From contig NZ_QAYG01000002.1 of NCBI RefSeq assembly GCF_003053845.1, positions 1-64,000 of the forward strand: a stretch of 64,000 nt of DNA, in the 5' to 3' direction. This stretch comes from Breoghania corrubedonensis (GTDB lineage Bacteria; Pseudomonadota; Alphaproteobacteria; Rhizobiales; Stappiaceae). Both the position numbers and the translations under genes were made by a program. Numbering within the stretch: the stretch's first letter is position 1; each line of letters begins with the position of its first letter. Below are positions 28,656 through 37,719 of the stretch, piece by piece. The notes under the pieces are model-generated. The model was not told where the DNA came from and did no database searches. It worked only from the letters and a program-made list of their open reading frames with translations.

Positions 28656-30887
28656 ATGATGCGCCAATACGAACTCGTCGAACGGGTCAACCGCTACAAC
28701 CCGACCACCGATGAGGCGCTGCTCAACAAGGCCTACGTCTATGCCATGCAGAAGCACGGCACCCAGATGCGCGCCTCGGGCGACCCCTATTTCTCCCATC
28801 CGCTCGAAGTCGCCGCGATCCTGACCGATCTCCGACTGGACGACGCCACCATCGCCGTCGCCCTGCTGCACGACACGATCGAGGACACGGACGCAACCCG
28901 CACCGAGATCGACACGGTCTTCGGCGAAGAGATCGGCAAGCTCGTTGACGGGCTGACCAAGATCAGCCGGCTCGACCTCGTCTCGCGCCAAGCCAAGCAG
29001 GCAGAGAACTTCCGCAAGCTGCTGCTGGCGATCGCCGACGACGTGCGCGTTCTACTGGTCAAACTCGCCGACCGGCTGCACAACATGCGCACGCTGCATT
29101 TCGTCAAGGAAGACGAGCGCCGCAAGCGTATCGCGGAAGAAACGATGGAAATCTATGCGCCGCTCGCCGGCCGCATGGGCATGCAGGACCTGCGCAACGA
29201 GCTGGAAGAACTGGCCTTCCAGACCATCAATCCGGAAGCCTTCCAGACCATCACCGAGCGGCTGGCAAGCTTGCGCGAAAAGAACACCGAACTCATCGGC
29301 GGCATCGAACGCGACCTGACCGAGCGGCTGGCGGAGCGCCATATCAACGCCACCGTGCGCGGCCGGATGAAGCGCCCCTACTCCATCTTCCGCAAGATGG
29401 AGCAGAAATCGATCGGCTTCGAGCAGCTCTCCGACATCTACGGCTTCCGCGTCGTGGTTGACGATCTGGAGACCTGCTACGCGGTGCTCGGTGTGGTCCA
29501 CACCGCCTGGCCGAGCGTGCCGGGCCGCTTCAAGGACTACATCTCGACGCCGAAACAGAACGACTACCGCTCCATCCACACGACCGTCGTCGGCCCATCG
29601 CGCCAGCGCGTCGAACTCCAGATCCGCACAAAGGGAATGGACAGCGTCGCCGAATACGGCATTGCCGCGCACGCGCTTTACAAGGATGGCATCAAGGGTG
29701 GCCGCAACATCGCACGGCTTGCCGATGAATCGCGCGCCTACGATTGGCTGCGCCAGACCATCGACATGCTTTCGCAGGGCGACACGCCGGAAGAATTCCT
29801 TGAAAACACCAAGCTCGAACTCTTCCACGACCAGGTCTTCTGCTTCACGCCGAAGGGCCGGCTGATCGCGCTGCCGCGCCGTGCGACGCCGATCGACTTC
29901 GCCTACGCGGTCCACACCGACATCGGCAATACCACGGTCGGCTGCAAGATCAACGGCCAGATCGTGCCGCTGGTGACGGTGCTGAAAAACGGCGACGAGG
30001 TCGAGATCATCCGTTCCGGCGCCCAGAAGCCCACCGAGGACTGGCTCACCATCGCGGTAACCGGCAAGGCGCGCGCCGCCATCCGCCGTGCCATCCGCGA
30101 GGCCCAGCGCGACAAGTACGCGACGCTCGGCCGGCTGATCCTCCAGCGCGGCTTCGAACGGCGCGGGCTGGAACTGAACGACCAGGTGCTCGCTCCCGTG
30201 CTGTTGCGCTTCTCGCAGGGCTCCGTCACGGATCTGATGGCCGCCGTCGGGCGCAGCGACATTCACGCCGCCGACGTCCTCAACGTCATCGACCCGACCC
30301 ACGAGGAGGCCCATCACGAACAGATCGGCACCGAGCGGGCGACGTCACCGGAGATGGCGCGCGAGGACGGGTGGTTCGACCTGGAGGGCGGCACGGGGCT
30401 GAAGTTCCGCGTGCCGGCGGGCTCGGCCCAGGAAACCGCGTCCCTGCCGATACGCGGTCTCAAGGGCAATCTTCCCATCCGATTTGCACCTGATGGCGGG
30501 GCGGTGCCGGGAGATCGTATTGTCGGCATCCTGACGCCCGGAGAAGGCATCACGATCTATCCGATCCATTCCAAGACCCTCAGGGATTTCGACGACTACG
30601 ACCAATGGCTCGACGTACGCTGGGACGTCGACAGCGAACAGGCCGAGCGCTTTCCCGCCCGTGTGGCGGTCGCGGCAATCAACGAGCCCGGCTCGCTTGC
30701 CGAAATCGCCCGGATCATCAGCGCCAACGACGGCAATATCGACAATATCAAGATGAAACGCCGCGCCGCCGATTTTCATGAGATGACAATCGATCTCGAA
30801 GTATGGGATCTGAAACATCTTAATCGTATCATCAACCAGCTGCGCGGAGCCTCCGTGGTGTCCGGAGCGCAGCGTGTGAACAACTGA
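28656..30887 (+). CDS. relA: Bifunctional (p)ppGpp synthetase/hydrolase (RelA/SpoT homologue)
   Basis: A 743-residue Rsh protein, the single stringent-response enzyme typical of alphaproteobacteria. The HD hydrolase domain is intact (YFSHPLEVA, LLHDTIEDTD), and the synthetase domain follows from about residue 225 (GRMKRPYSIFRKMEQKSIGF, then DYISTPKQNDYRSIHT). TGS (from CFTPKGRLIALPRRATPIDF) and a C-terminal ACT domain (PARVAVAAINEPGSLAEIAR) are present. With both catalytic halves intact it should make and degrade the alarmone. Two ATGs in tandem leave the start open by one residue. Confidence 0.96.
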   Translation: MMRQYELVERVNRYNPTTDEALLNKAYVYAMQKHGTQMRASGDPYFSHPLEVAAILTDLRLDDATIAVALLHDTIEDTDATRTEIDTVFGEEIGKLVDGLTKISRLDLVSRQAKQAENFRKLLLAIADDVRVLLVKLADRLHNMRTLHFVKEDERRKRIAEETMEIYAPLAGRMGMQDLRNELEELAFQTINPEAFQTITERLASLREKNTELIGGIERDLTERLAERHINATVRGRMKRPYSIFRKMEQKSIGFEQLSDIYGFRVVVDDLETCYAVLGVVHTAWPSVPGRFKDYISTPKQNDYRSIHTTVVGPSRQRVELQIRTKGMDSVAEYGIAAHALYKDGIKGGRNIARLADESRAYDWLRQTIDMLSQGDTPEEFLENTKLELFHDQVFCFTPKGRLIALPRRATPIDFAYAVHTDIGNTTVGCKINGQIVPLVTVLKNGDEVEIIRSGAQKPTEDWLTIAVTGKARAAIRRAIREAQRDKYATLGRLILQRGFERRGLELNDQVLAPVLLRFSQGSVTDLMAAVGRSDIHAADVLNVIDPTHEEAHHEQIGTERATSPEMAREDGWFDLEGGTGLKFRVPAGSAQETASLPIRGLKGNLPIRFAPDGGAVPGDRIVGILTPGEGITIYPIHSKTLRDFDDYDQWLDVRWDVDSEQAERFPARVAVAAINEPGSLAEIARIISANDGNIDNIKMKRRAADFHEMTIDLEVWDLKHLNRIINQLRGASVVSGAQRVNN

Positions 30888-30931
30888 AGACCTGCTGACA
30901 GCCCCGCGTGGTGGCACAGGGAAAGGAAGAC

Positions 30932-31513
30932 ATGACGAAGGACGAGGTTCTGGCCGTTTTCCGGGAATCAGGTGCCATTCTTGAGGGCCATTTCATCTTG
31001 TCCTCGGGCCTCAGAAGTCCGGTTTTCCTGCAAAAGGCGCGGGTCTTCCAGTATCCGGAGCGCACGGAGATCCTGTGCAAGGCGCTGGCCGAACGCATCC
31101 GTGCGGCGAATCTCGGGCCGATCGACTACATCGTTTCGCCCGCTTTGGGCGGCATCATTCCCGGCTACGAAACCGCCCGCCATCTGGGCGTGCCGGCGAT
31201 GTGGGTGGAGCGCGAGGGCGGCGAATTGCGGCTGCGCCGGTTCAACCTGGAAAAGGGGGCGCGGGTGATCGTGGTAGAGGACATCGTATCCACCGGCCTG
31301 TCGTCACGCGAGACTGTGAACGCGCTGAGGGCCATGGGCGCCGTTGTCGTCGGCTGCGCCTGCCTGATCGACCGCTCGGCTGGCGAGGCCGATTGTGGTG
31401 TTCCGCTGATCGCGCTCGCCGAATACAAGGTGCCCGCCTATCCGGCCGATGCTCTGCCGCCGGAGCTCGCGGCCCTTCCCGCGGTCAAACCGGGCAGCCG
31501 CGGGCTTGCCTGA
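30932..31513 (+). CDS. pyrE: Orotate phosphoribosyltransferase
   Basis: A 193-residue enzyme joining orotate with PRPP to give orotidine 5'-phosphate in pyrimidine synthesis. The N-terminal [20 protein letters not shown] and the PRPP-binding loop [14 protein letters not shown] are diagnostic. The ATG at 30932 follows AAAGGAAG; an in-frame GTG upstream at 30908 is less likely. It lies 44 bp after rsh and is probably cotranscribed with it. Confidence 0.96.
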   Translation: MTKDEVLAVFRESGAILEGHFILSSGLRSPVFLQKARVFQYPERTEILCKALAERIRAANLGPIDYIVSPALGGIIPGYETARHLGVPAMWVEREGGELRLRRFNLEKGARVIVVEDIVSTGLSSRETVNALRAMGAVVVGCACLIDRSAGEADCGVPLIALAEYKVPAYPADALPPELAALPAVKPGSRGLA

Positions 31514-31592
31514 GTTGATCTGGATGCTCACATCCGCGAAAGGCCCTTGCGGGGGCGTCACGCGTTCAATGCCGATACCGGCCGAGTAAAAA

Positions 31593-32204
31593 ATGCTGTT
31601 CCAGCGTCGCAATCCTCCTCATTGGCTCGAAAGGGTCCGCATCGCACTGTGGCCGCGCCACAGCTTTTCCCGCTCGGCCAGGTATTTCGCCAAGCGCGTG
31701 CTCCGTCTGACGGCGAGCCCGCACGCGGTGGCACTGGGCTTTGCGGCCGGAGCCTTCGCCTCCTTCACCCCCTTCGTCGGCTTTCACTTTCTGTTGGCCT
31801 TCTTCGTCGCCTTCGTGATCGGCGGCAACATGCTGGCCTCCGCGCTGGGCACCGCGGTCGGCAATCCCCTCACCTTTCCCTTCATCTGGGCATCGACCTA
31901 CCGGCTTGGTCATGTGCTGCTTGGCCATGACCCGGCCACACGCGGCCATCACCCGCTGAAGCTCGACCTGCTCCACCAGTCGCTCGACGCGATCTGGCCG
32001 ATTTTCAAGCCGATGCTTGTCGGCGCCATTCCGCTCGGCTTCATCGCGGGCACTATCGCTTATTTCATCGTCTACGGTATGGTACGCACCTATCAGGCGA
32101 CGCGCCGCGAAAAGCTCTCCGCACGCCGCGAGGCAACGCGCGCCGAGCCCCGGGAAGTCCACCCGGGAACGATGGATCCGAGCTCACTGGAGAAGACCTC
32201 ATGA
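31593..32204 (+). CDS. DUF2062-domain membrane protein
   Basis: A 203-residue protein with two to three membrane segments. The DUF2062 core is [20 protein letters not shown], then [20 protein letters not shown]. Function is unknown. It has a basic N-terminus and a basic C-terminal tail. The stop overlaps the pdxJ start (ATGA), so translation is coupled. Its place between pyrE and pdxJ is conserved in rhizobia. Confidence 0.88.
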   Translation: MLFQRRNPPHWLERVRIALWPRHSFSRSARYFAKRVLRLTASPHAVALGFAAGAFASFTPFVGFHFLLAFFVAFVIGGNMLASALGTAVGNPLTFPFIWASTYRLGHVLLGHDPATRGHHPLKLDLLHQSLDAIWPIFKPMLVGAIPLGFIAGTIAYFIVYGMVRTYQATRREKLSARREATRAEPREVHPGTMDPSSLEKTS

Positions 32205-32959
32205 CCATGCGTCTGCGCCTGGGCGTGAACATCGACCACGTCGCCACGGTCCGCAATGCGCGCGGAGGCCCGCATCCCGACCCGCTGCGCGCCGCGCTTG
32301 CCGCCGAAGCCGCCGGGGCCGACGGCATCACCGCACATCTGCGCGAAGACCGCCGCCACATCCGCGACGAAGACATCGCCGCGCTCAAGCAGAAGCTCGC
32401 CATTCCGCTCAATCTGGAAATGGCAGCGACGCCCGAAATGCGCGACATCGCCCTGCGAACACGCCCGCACGCCGCCTGCCTCGTGCCCGAACGGCGCGAA
32501 GAGCGCACGACGGAGGGTGGGCTTGATGCCGAGGGCGGGTTCACCTCGCTGCAGCCGATCGTCGAGGCGCTCTACGAGGCCGATATCCGGGTCTCGCTGT
32601 TCATCGAGCCGGACGTCCGCCAGATCGACGCCGCCCGCGCGCTGGGAGCACCCGTCGTGGAACTTCATACCGGCGCCTATTGCGAGGCGGCGCTTGAGGG
32701 CAATGAACAGGCCCGCGCCGCTCAGCTGGAGCGTGTGCGCGAAGCCGTCCGCCATGCCGCGCATATCGGACTGGAGGTGCATGCAGGCCACGGGCTGACC
32801 TACGACACGGTCGCCGACATCGCCCGTATCTCCGAGATCCGCGAACTCAACATCGGCCATTTTCTGATCGGCGAGGCGATCTTCGTCGGGCTGGAAGGTG
32901 CGATTGCCGGGATGCGCCGGCTGATGGATGCCGCGCGCGGAGCGACGCCGGCGGCATGA
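32201..32959 (+). CDS. pdxJ: Pyridoxine 5'-phosphate synthase
   Basis: A 252-residue TIM-barrel enzyme that forms pyridoxine 5'-phosphate from 3-amino-2-oxopropyl phosphate and deoxyxylulose phosphate. The N-terminal [19 protein letters not shown] and [19 protein letters not shown] carry active-site residues, and [13 protein letters not shown] and [15 protein letters not shown] complete the pattern. It overlaps both neighbours by 4 bp (ATGA), and GGAGAAG precedes the start. Confidence 0.97.
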   Translation: MTMRLRLGVNIDHVATVRNARGGPHPDPLRAALAAEAAGADGITAHLREDRRHIRDEDIAALKQKLAIPLNLEMAATPEMRDIALRTRPHAACLVPERREERTTEGGLDAEGGFTSLQPIVEALYEADIRVSLFIEPDVRQIDAARALGAPVVELHTGAYCEAALEGNEQARAAQLERVREAVRHAAHIGLEVHAGHGLTYDTVADIARISEIRELNIGHFLIGEAIFVGLEGAIAGMRRLMDAARGATPAA

Positions 32960-33381
32960 TCATCGGCATCGGCTCCGACCTGATCGACATCCGCCGGATC
33001 GAGCGGACGCTGGAACGCTTCGGCGAACGCTTCACCCATCGCGTTTTCACCGAGATCGAGCGCGCGCGCTCGGAGCGGCGAAAGGAACGCGCGGCTTCCT
33101 ATGCCAAACGGTTCGCCGCCAAGGAAGCGACCTCAAAGGCGCTGGGCACCGGCATTCGCGGCATTCGCTGGCAGGAAATGGGCGTGGTGAACCTGAAATC
33201 CGGCCAGCCGACGGTGGCGCTCAACGGCAAGGCGGAGGCGCGGCTGGCGCGCATGGTGCCGGAAGGCTTCGCCGCCCGCATCGACATTACCATCACCGAC
33301 GACTATCCGCTTGCGCAGGCCTTTGTCGTGATTTCCGCCTGGCCGGCGGATTGGCCTGTCGCGCTTGACCCGGACAAATGA
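32956..33381 (+). CDS. acpS: Holo-[acyl-carrier-protein] synthase
   Basis: A 141-residue enzyme that transfers the 4'-phosphopantetheine arm from CoA to apo-ACP. The magnesium-binding Asp is in [15 protein letters not shown], and the second conserved block is [15 protein letters not shown]. The start is the ATG overlapping the pdxJ stop. pdxJ-acpS-lepB-rnc-era is a widespread gene order. Confidence 0.95.
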   Translation: MIIGIGSDLIDIRRIERTLERFGERFTHRVFTEIERARSERRKERAASYAKRFAAKEATSKALGTGIRGIRWQEMGVVNLKSGQPTVALNGKAEARLARMVPEGFAARIDITITDDYPLAQAFVVISAWPADWPVALDPDK

Positions 33382-33767
33382 TGTGTCATCCGTAGCGCCC
33401 GCGTTGCGCGCAACTCCCGGAGCCGGTATCAAGACCCTCGTTCGCGCATGATGGTCTTGCGGAATCATGATCCGATTCCCCGCGCCTGACATCCCGGGTG
33501 GGGACTTCGGGCCAAGGCCGGCCCTTCGGGGGCGGCCATCCGGAGATGTGGTGCTTTCCGCCCCCCGGACATGCGCAGCATAGGGACCGGACGGCATCGG
33601 GCGACAGCAGCCCGGCCCTGCATTTGAAATGCCTGGCGTGCCCCACAAGGCGCGCCGGCAAGGATATGAAAAGCCGCCCGCTTCAGCCGGGCCGACCTGT
33701 GGACGCGCGCCGCTTCGTGGCCCAATGGCACGAAGTGACGCGAAGCAGCATGAACGCGAAGGACCCG
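33382..33767. other. acpS-lepB intergenic region
   Basis: 386 bp. The lepB frame is open through much of it (from 33498) but the translation has no family resemblance. GCATGATGGTC and AATCATGATCC segments (33447-33476) form a weak inverted pair. Nothing else was recognised. Confidence 0.45.
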
Positions 33768-34523
33768 ATGAGCGACGCGAGCGATAAAGACAGTCAGAAA
33801 GGCGGCTGGGGCGAAACCGTGAAGGTCGTCATCCAGGCGCTGCTGCTGGCCCTGGTTCTCAGGACCTTCCTCTTCCAGCCCTTCAACATTCCCTCGGGAT
33901 CGATGAAGGATACGCTGCTGATCGGCGACTACCTGTTCGTCTCCAAGTTCAGCTACGGCTACAGCCGGTATTCCTTCCCCTTCGGCCTGGCACCGTTTTC
34001 CGGCCGCATCTGGGAAGGCGATCCGCAGCGCGGCGACATCGCGGTGTTCAAGCTTCCGCGCGACAATTCCACCGACTACATCAAACGCGTGATCGGCCTG
34101 CCTGGCGACACGGTGCAGATGATCGACGACCGGCTCTACATCAACGGCAAGATCGTTCCGCGCGAGCGGATCGACGACTACATCGAGACCGACGCCTACG
34201 GCAAGACCGAGCGCGTACCGCGCTACCGCGAGACGCTGCCCAACGGCGTGTCCTACGACACGCTCGACCTCATCCCCAACGGGGCGGCCGACAACACCGA
34301 GCTGTTCAAGGTGCCACAGGGGCACTACTTCATGATGGGCGACAACCGCGACAATTCCGCCGACAGTCGCGTCCACGGTTCCGGTGTGGGCTACGTTCCG
34401 CTTGAGAATTTCGTCGGCAAGGCCGAGATCCTGTTCTTCTCCGTGAGGGACGGCGAACCGGCATGGATGTTCTGGAAATGGCCCTGGTCCGTACGCTGGG
34501 ACCGGCTTTTCAAGACGCTTTGA
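33768..34523 (+). CDS. lepB: Signal peptidase I
   Basis: A 251-residue inner-membrane protease that removes signal peptides. A membrane segment (VVIQALLLALVLRTFLF) lies near the N-terminus. The catalytic Ser45 is in FNIPSGSMKDTL, and the Lys in STDYIKRVIGLPGD completes the Ser-Lys dyad. HYFMMGDNRDNSADSR is the third family box. The start at 33768 is favoured by GAAGGAC 8 bases upstream; ATG at 33750 is the alternative. Only one N-terminal membrane segment is seen, usual for alphaproteobacteria. Confidence 0.95.
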   Translation: MSDASDKDSQKGGWGETVKVVIQALLLALVLRTFLFQPFNIPSGSMKDTLLIGDYLFVSKFSYGYSRYSFPFGLAPFSGRIWEGDPQRGDIAVFKLPRDNSTDYIKRVIGLPGDTVQMIDDRLYINGKIVPRERIDDYIETDAYGKTERVPRYRETLPNGVSYDTLDLIPNGAADNTELFKVPQGHYFMMGDNRDNSADSRVHGSGVGYVPLENFVGKAEILFFSVRDGEPAWMFWKWPWSVRWDRLFKTL

Positions 34524-34530
34524 GGATTGA

Positions 34531-35244
34531 ATGGCACGTGACAACGCCACTTCGCTGAAACGGCTCGAACGCGAACTCGGACACGAATTCTCCGACCGCT
34601 CGCTGATCATCCGTGCGCTCACGCATGCGAGCGCACTGCCCTCGGCGCGCAGTGCGACGGAGAATTACGAGCGGCTGGAATTCCTGGGCGACCGCGTCCT
34701 CGGCCTCGCCGTTGCCGACATGGTGTTCCAGACCTATCCGAAAGCGGAAGAGGGCGAGCTGGCCCGCCGGCTGAACCACCTCGTCAAGCGCGAGACCTGT
34801 GCCGAGGTCGCGGCCGAAATGGGCCTTGGCGAGATGATGGTGATCGGCGAGAGCGAAGCCCAGTCGGGCGGCAGGAGCAAGGTGGCGCTGCTCGCCGACA
34901 TGTGCGAATCCGTACTGGGCGCGCTCTACAGGGATGCCGGCTGGGAAGCCGCCCGCCGTTTCATCGACAACCATTGGCGCGGCCGGATGCTGGCCTGGAG
35001 CGGCAACCAGCGCGACGCCAAGACGACATTGCAGGAATGGGTACAGGGCAAGGGCCTTGCCACCCCCAACTACAAGATCGCCGAGCGTTCCGGCCCGGAC
35101 CACGCCCCGCTCTTCACTGTCACGGTGGCGGTGGACGGGATGGATAACGGATCCGGCACCGGACCTTCCAAGCGGCTGGCGGAACAGGCCGCCGCGGAAG
35201 AGGTACTGCGCCGCGAGGGCGTCTGGTCGGAGAGCGGCAAGTGA
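34531..35244 (+). CDS. rnc: Ribonuclease III
   Basis: A 237-residue double-strand-specific endoribonuclease for rRNA and mRNA processing. The signature NYERLEFLGDRVLGLAVADM carries catalytic acidic residues, and a second conserved Asp/Glu pair lies in ALLADMCESVLGALY. The C-terminal dsRNA-binding domain starts at about residue 163 (DAKTTLQEWVQGKG). The start has GAGG 5 bases upstream and lies 7 bp after lepB; the stop overlaps era by GTGA. Confidence 0.97.
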   Translation: MARDNATSLKRLERELGHEFSDRSLIIRALTHASALPSARSATENYERLEFLGDRVLGLAVADMVFQTYPKAEEGELARRLNHLVKRETCAEVAAEMGLGEMMVIGESEAQSGGRSKVALLADMCESVLGALYRDAGWEAARRFIDNHWRGRMLAWSGNQRDAKTTLQEWVQGKGLATPNYKIAERSGPDHAPLFTVTVAVDGMDNGSGTGPSKRLAEQAAAEEVLRREGVWSESGK

Positions 35245-36209
35245 GCGCGAACGAAAGCGAAAACGAGATTGAAACGCCCGTGACATCATCCCAGACCGCC
35301 GAACCCGGCGCCCCGGCCGAAACCCGCGCCGGCTTCGTGGCCCTCATCGGCGCCCCCAATGCGGGCAAGTCGACGCTTCTGAACCGCCTTGTCGGCGCCA
35401 AGCTGTCGATTGTCACCCACAAGGTGCAGACGACACGCGCCATCATGCGCGGCGTGGCGATGCACGAGGCGTCCCAGATCATCTTCGTCGACACGCCCGG
35501 CATCTTCGCGCCAAAACGCCGTCTCGACCGGGCGATGGTCGACACCGCGTGGGGCGGTGCGGAAGGCGCCGACATCGTCGCCCTGCTGATCGACGCGCGC
35601 AAAGGCATCGACGACGAGATCGCCCCGATCCTCAAGCGACTGGCGGAACTCAAGCGCCACAAGGTTCTGATCCTCAACAAGATCGACCTGACCAAGCGCG
35701 AGGAACTGCTGGCACTGGCGAGCCGCGCCAATGCCGAGGTCGGCTTCGACCGCACCTTCATGATTTCCGCGCTCGATGGCGATGGCGCCGACGATCTTCT
35801 GAACTATTTCGCCCAGGAATTGCCCACGGGCCCCTGGCTCTACCCGGAAGACCAGATCTCCGACCTGCCGCTTCGCATGATCGCGGCCGAGATCACCCGC
35901 GAGAAGCTGTTCCTGCGCCTCCACCAGGAAATCCCCTACGCCTCCACGGTTGAAACCACCCAGTGGAAGGAACTGAAGGACGGCTCGGCCCGCGTCGAAC
36001 AGACGGTCTACGTGGAACGCGAGAGCCAGAAGAAGATCGTGCTGGGCAAGGGCGGCCAGACCATCAAGGCCATTTCCCAGGGCGCCCGACAGGACATCGC
36101 GGCGATGGCGGAACGGCCGATCCACCTTTTCCTGTTCGTCAAGGTGCGCGAGAACTGGGGCAACGATCCCGAGCGCTATCGCGAAATGGGCCTGGAGTTT
36201 CCGCGCTAG
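35241..36209 (+). CDS. era: GTPase Era
   Basis: A 322-residue GTPase that assists 16S rRNA maturation and 30S assembly. The G domain has GAPNAGKST (G1), DTPG (G3) and NKID (G4). The C-terminal KH domain includes VLGKGGQTIKAISQGARQDI. The GTG start at 35241 overlaps the rnc stop, giving an N-terminal extension of about 30 residues rich in Glu, Thr and Ser before the G1 region. Such extensions are common in the order. Confidence 0.97.
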   Translation: MSANESENEIETPVTSSQTAEPGAPAETRAGFVALIGAPNAGKSTLLNRLVGAKLSIVTHKVQTTRAIMRGVAMHEASQIIFVDTPGIFAPKRRLDRAMVDTAWGGAEGADIVALLIDARKGIDDEIAPILKRLAELKRHKVLILNKIDLTKREELLALASRANAEVGFDRTFMISALDGDGADDLLNYFAQELPTGPWLYPEDQISDLPLRMIAAEITREKLFLRLHQEIPYASTVETTQWKELKDGSARVEQTVYVERESQKKIVLGKGGQTIKAISQGARQDIAAMAERPIHLFLFVKVRENWGNDPERYREMGLEFPR

Positions 36210-36248
36210 GCGACTGGCACGGGCGGGTGGAGTTCGCAGCGAGGCGGA

Positions 36249-36355
36249 GAGCCGGGCCCCAGTAATCGGGATGCCCGAATACGGACCAGCGCTTTCCCGA
36301 CACGGGCCTCACACCATGGCGTTTACTGGTTCCCCGCCTGCGCGGGGATGACATC
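36249..36355. repeat. GTCATCCCGG-related composite element, copy between era and recO
   Basis: GAGCCGGGCCCCAGTAA (36249-36265) faces TTTACTGGTTCCCCG...GGGGATGACATCG (36322-36355). The CCAGTAA/TTACTGG pair and the GGGATGACATCG end match the right half of the element at 6594-6745, but the left GTCATCCCGG arm is missing, so this copy is partial. Confidence 0.65.
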
Positions 36356-36456
36356 GAGCTTGGGGTGATCCGCGTTCGATGCATCACCATCCGCGCACGC
36401 CTCGCCCCTCCGCTCATTCTCCCCTCGCCCCGCGCGGAATCGTCTAGTCTCACCCC

Positions 36457-37200
36457 ATGGAATGGACCGACGACGCCATCATCCTTGGCACACGAAGACA
36501 CGGCGAAACCTCCGCGATTGTGGAGGCCATGACGGCGACACGCGGCCGGCATATGGGACTGGTGCGCGGCGGGCGCTCGCGCAAGATGCAGCCGACCCTG
36601 CAGCCGGGCAATTCCGTCCACCTCACATGGCGCGCGCGCCTCGACGGCCATCTCGGCAATTTCCAGGTAGAGGGCCTTGAACTGAGGGCGGCCGCCCTGA
36701 TGGAAACGCCCATCGGCATCCACGGCGTGCAGACGCTGGCGGCCCTGCTGCGCCTGCTGCCCGAAAGGGACCCGCACCCCAACCTCTACGCCGCCCTTCA
36801 GGTGGTGCTGGAGCACATGGACGACGCCGGCCTCGCCGCCGCCCTGCTGGTGCGCTTCGAGCTGGAAATGCTGAACGAACTGGGTGTCGGGCTCGATCTT
36901 TCGGCCTGTGCCGCGACGGGCGTGACGCATGATCTCATCTGGGTGTCGCCGAAATCGGGACGCGCCGTCAGCCGCGAGGCCGGCGCACCCTATGCAGACA
37001 AGCTTCTGCCCCTGCCGGCCTTCCTGCACCGCCTGCACGGCACCAACGAGCCCGCGAGCGCGAGCCTTGAAGAACTGAGCGATGCCTTCCGCCTGACGGG
37101 TTTCTTCCTCGACCGGCATGTCTACGGTCCGCGCGAATTGCCATGGCCGACATCGCGCGAGGCGTTCGTGACCGCAATGAAGCGGGCGCTGGCACCTTAG
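36457..37200 (+). CDS. recO: DNA repair protein RecO
   Basis: A 247-residue recombination mediator that helps RecR load RecA on SSB-coated DNA in the RecFOR pathway. The N-terminal OB fold begins [20 protein letters not shown] and continues [20 protein letters not shown]. The helical C-terminal domain contains [20 protein letters not shown]. The ATG at 36457 is 247 bp after era, with a repeat element between. Confidence 0.94.
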   Translation: MEWTDDAIILGTRRHGETSAIVEAMTATRGRHMGLVRGGRSRKMQPTLQPGNSVHLTWRARLDGHLGNFQVEGLELRAAALMETPIGIHGVQTLAALLRLLPERDPHPNLYAALQVVLEHMDDAGLAAALLVRFELEMLNELGVGLDLSACAATGVTHDLIWVSPKSGRAVSREAGAPYADKLLPLPAFLHRLHGTNEPASASLEELSDAFRLTGFFLDRHVYGPRELPWPTSREAFVTAMKRALAP

Positions 37201-37300
37201 AAAACACCGCTCCCTCCCGGATATCCGCAGCGTTCTCGAAACGGTTGATATTCGAAATTATTCAGTTACCTTACGTCATATTCATATTGGAGAATATCTT

Positions 37301-37621
37301 ATGACCATTGAAACTTTTCGAGATGCTAACGATGCCCCGCCGCCCCCGGGCGGTCTGGAATTCTTCGAAACGAAAGATCTGATTTCTCCATTTGGCTACA
37401 AGGCCGTGGAAATCGACGGAACGTGGTTCTGGATGCCCGGAACGGAAGAAGACTACAGAAAGGCCGAGTCGGAGAGACTGAGACTGGAACCGTCGGACGT
37501 GGAGATCCGGTTGTCTTGTTACCAGACTGGCCCCAAGACCTGTGGCGGCATGTGTGGCACAGGGTTTTGCAGGTTGATGTTCAATCCAGCGCAAAATTTT
37601 TACTATTGCGCCTGCGGGTAG
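37301..37621 (+). CDS. Unknown 106-residue protein with Cys-rich C-terminus
   Basis: Not recognised. The ATG at 37301 has GGAG 11 bases upstream in a visibly AT-rich leader (37240-37300), which supports expression. The N-terminal part contains a Pro run (APPPPGG) and acidic/aromatic sequence (VEIDGTWFWMPGTEEDY). The last 35 residues hold seven Cys (SCYQTGPKTCGGMCGTGFC, then YYCACG at the very end). No signal peptide or membrane segment is seen. The Cys could bind metal or carry modifications; no maturation enzyme lies nearby. Less GC-rich than its neighbours recO and parC, so it may be acquired. Confidence 0.6.
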   Translation: MTIETFRDANDAPPPPGGLEFFETKDLISPFGYKAVEIDGTWFWMPGTEEDYRKAESERLRLEPSDVEIRLSCYQTGPKTCGGMCGTGFCRLMFNPAQNFYYCACG

Positions 37622-37719
37622 CGCAGCTTCGCGGCAAGTCGTTTGCGATTTGCCGCTTCCTCTCCCCTTCCGCGCTTTCCCGTCTTGCGCGATTCGGCGC
37701 CGCGCGGTAGCCAGAACAC

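Noticed and set aside
37301-37621. RiPP biosynthetic cluster around the Cys-rich protein
   Set aside because: No radical SAM, YcaO, lanthipeptide synthetase, protease or exporter gene lies nearby; neighbours are recO and parC.
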